Positions 63,186-64,000 of a DNA stretch of 64,000 bases are shown here, one piece after another. Under the pieces are notes generated by a model. It had not been told where the DNA came from, made no database searches, and saw only the letters and a program-made list of their open reading frames with translations. This stretch comes from Cercophora sp. LCS_1 (Eukaryota > Ascomycota > Sordariomycetes > Sordariales > Lasiosphaeriaceae), in contig JAPZLL010000046.1 of NCBI GenBank assembly GCA_036250225.1, forward strand, positions 124,001 through 188,000, in the 5' to 3' direction. Numbering within the stretch: the first letter of the stretch is position 1; every line of letters starts with the position of its first letter. Position numbers and translations under genes: made by a program.

Positions 63186-64000
63186 ATGGCACTCAAAACC
63201 CTCCTCCCTCGAGGGATCTACACCCCCCTCCCAACTTTCTTCCTCCCCGACGAATCCCTCGACATCCCCTCCTTCAAATCCCACCTCGCCCACGTCGTCG
63301 CATCAGGAACATACCCCGTCCTCGCCGGTTCCGCCGGTGAAGCACCCCATCTCACCCCCGCAGAGCGCTCCCTCCTCGTTTCCACCGCCCGCTCCATCCT
63401 CCCTGAAAACTACCCGCTAGTCGCTAACATATCCGCCCCATCCACGCGTGAAACCATCTCCCTCGCGCATGGAGCAGCGCAAGCGGGTGCTGATTTCGGG
63501 ATGGTGCTTGCACCGGGGTACTACGCCTCTGTTTTGAAGGACAAAACAGTGTTGAAGGATTATTTTTGTGAGGTGGCGAGAAACTGCCCAATCCCGGTTG
63601 TGGTGTACAATTTCCCGGGGGTGAGTGGTGGTGTTGATGTTGATGAGGGGGTTTTGGGCGATGTTGCACGGGAGACGGAGGGAAAGGTGGTGGGCGTTAA
63701 GATGACGTGTGGGAATGTGGGACGGATGGGGAGGTTGTGTGCTAGGACGAGGGAGAGCGAGTTTGTGGTGATTTGTGGGTGGGTTGATATTTTGGTGGCG
63801 GGGGTTGCGGTTGGTGCTGGGGGCGTAAGTTTCTTTTTGAACCGTTTTTTTTTTGTGGGAGACTGGGCTGATGAGTGCAGGCCATTTCTGGGTTGTGTAA
63901 CCTGGCGCCGGTGAGTTTCACTACCTATACCATTTTGGAGGCTGAGAGTTGTGATGCTAATGTGCGCAGAAAACCTGTGTCAGGCTGTGGGAGCTGTGTT
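63186..64000 (+). CDS. DapA-family aldolase/lyase (3' end beyond window)
   Basis: Three exons are visible (63186-63824, 63881-63910, 63970 to the edge). Donors are GTAAGT and GTGAGT; exon 2 is only 30 nt (AISGLCNLAP). The TIM barrel of the dihydrodipicolinate synthase / N-acetylneuraminate lyase family is clear. Its motifs are GIYTPLPTFF at the start, GSAGEAPHLTPAERS, the Tyr of VVYNFPG and the Schiff-base Lys of GVKMTCGN. Fungal members cleave 2-keto-3-deoxy sugar acids or 4-hydroxy-2-oxoglutarate rather than making lysine. The protein is missing about its last 80 residues. It is probably part of the catabolic group to its left, though this rests on position only. Confidence 0.88.

Noticed and set aside
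1..64000. CRISPR array, transposon or long terminal repeats
   Set aside because: No spaced direct repeats of array type, no transposase or reverse transcriptase motifs, no paired terminal repeats were seen.

Overview
The window is fungal nuclear DNA, most likely from a filamentous ascomycete (Pezizomycotina, probably Sordariomycetes). The evidence is short GT-AG introns of about 44-77 bp, no operons, HET and NACHT-ankyrin proteins, Zn2Cys6 regulators, RTA1 and 2EXR proteins, and a complete quinate catabolic (qut/qa) cluster. No rRNA, CRISPR array or convincing tRNA was found. Splice sites were placed by eye from reading-frame continuity, donor/acceptor motifs and family knowledge; none has transcript support.

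Region 1 (1-13 kb) looks like an allorecognition island. It holds a NACHT-ankyrin NLR-like gene that runs off the left edge, two apparently intact HET-domain genes, and a third HET gene that has lost the core of its domain. A fourth, intact HET gene lies at 39.9-42.0 kb.

Region 2 (13-21 kb) has a coiled-coil protein, a DUF4267-like membrane protein, a large alpha/beta-hydrolase-like plus TPR-like protein with unresolved frame changes, and a 2EXR protein.

Region 3 (21.7-36.3 kb) is the quinate utilisation cluster. In order it contains qutR (repressor), qutA (activator), qutD (permease), an unrelated F-box gene, qutB (quinate dehydrogenase), qutC (3-dehydroshikimate dehydratase), qutE (type II dehydroquinase) and qutG (inositol-monophosphatase-like). 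QutD imports quinate, and QutB, QutE and QutC convert it via dehydroquinate and dehydroshikimate to protocatechuate. QutA activates the cluster and QutR, built from degenerate shikimate-pathway enzyme domains, restrains QutA. Near-consensus QutA-type 16-mers lie in the promoters.

Region 4 (36-54.5 kb) is mixed: a Zn2Cys6 gene, an RTA1-family exporter, the fourth HET gene, a coiled-coil gene, a small secreted cationic repeat protein, a GFA/CENP-V domain protein, a multi-exon membrane protein, an esterase pseudogene and an F-box-like gene.

Region 5 (54.9-64 kb) is a second candidate catabolic cluster. It has a dihydropyrimidinase/hydantoinase, a Zn2Cys6 regulator, a TauD-type dioxygenase, a Dal5-type MFS permease and a DapA-family aldolase or lyase cut by the right edge. 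Its substrate cannot be deduced from sequence alone.
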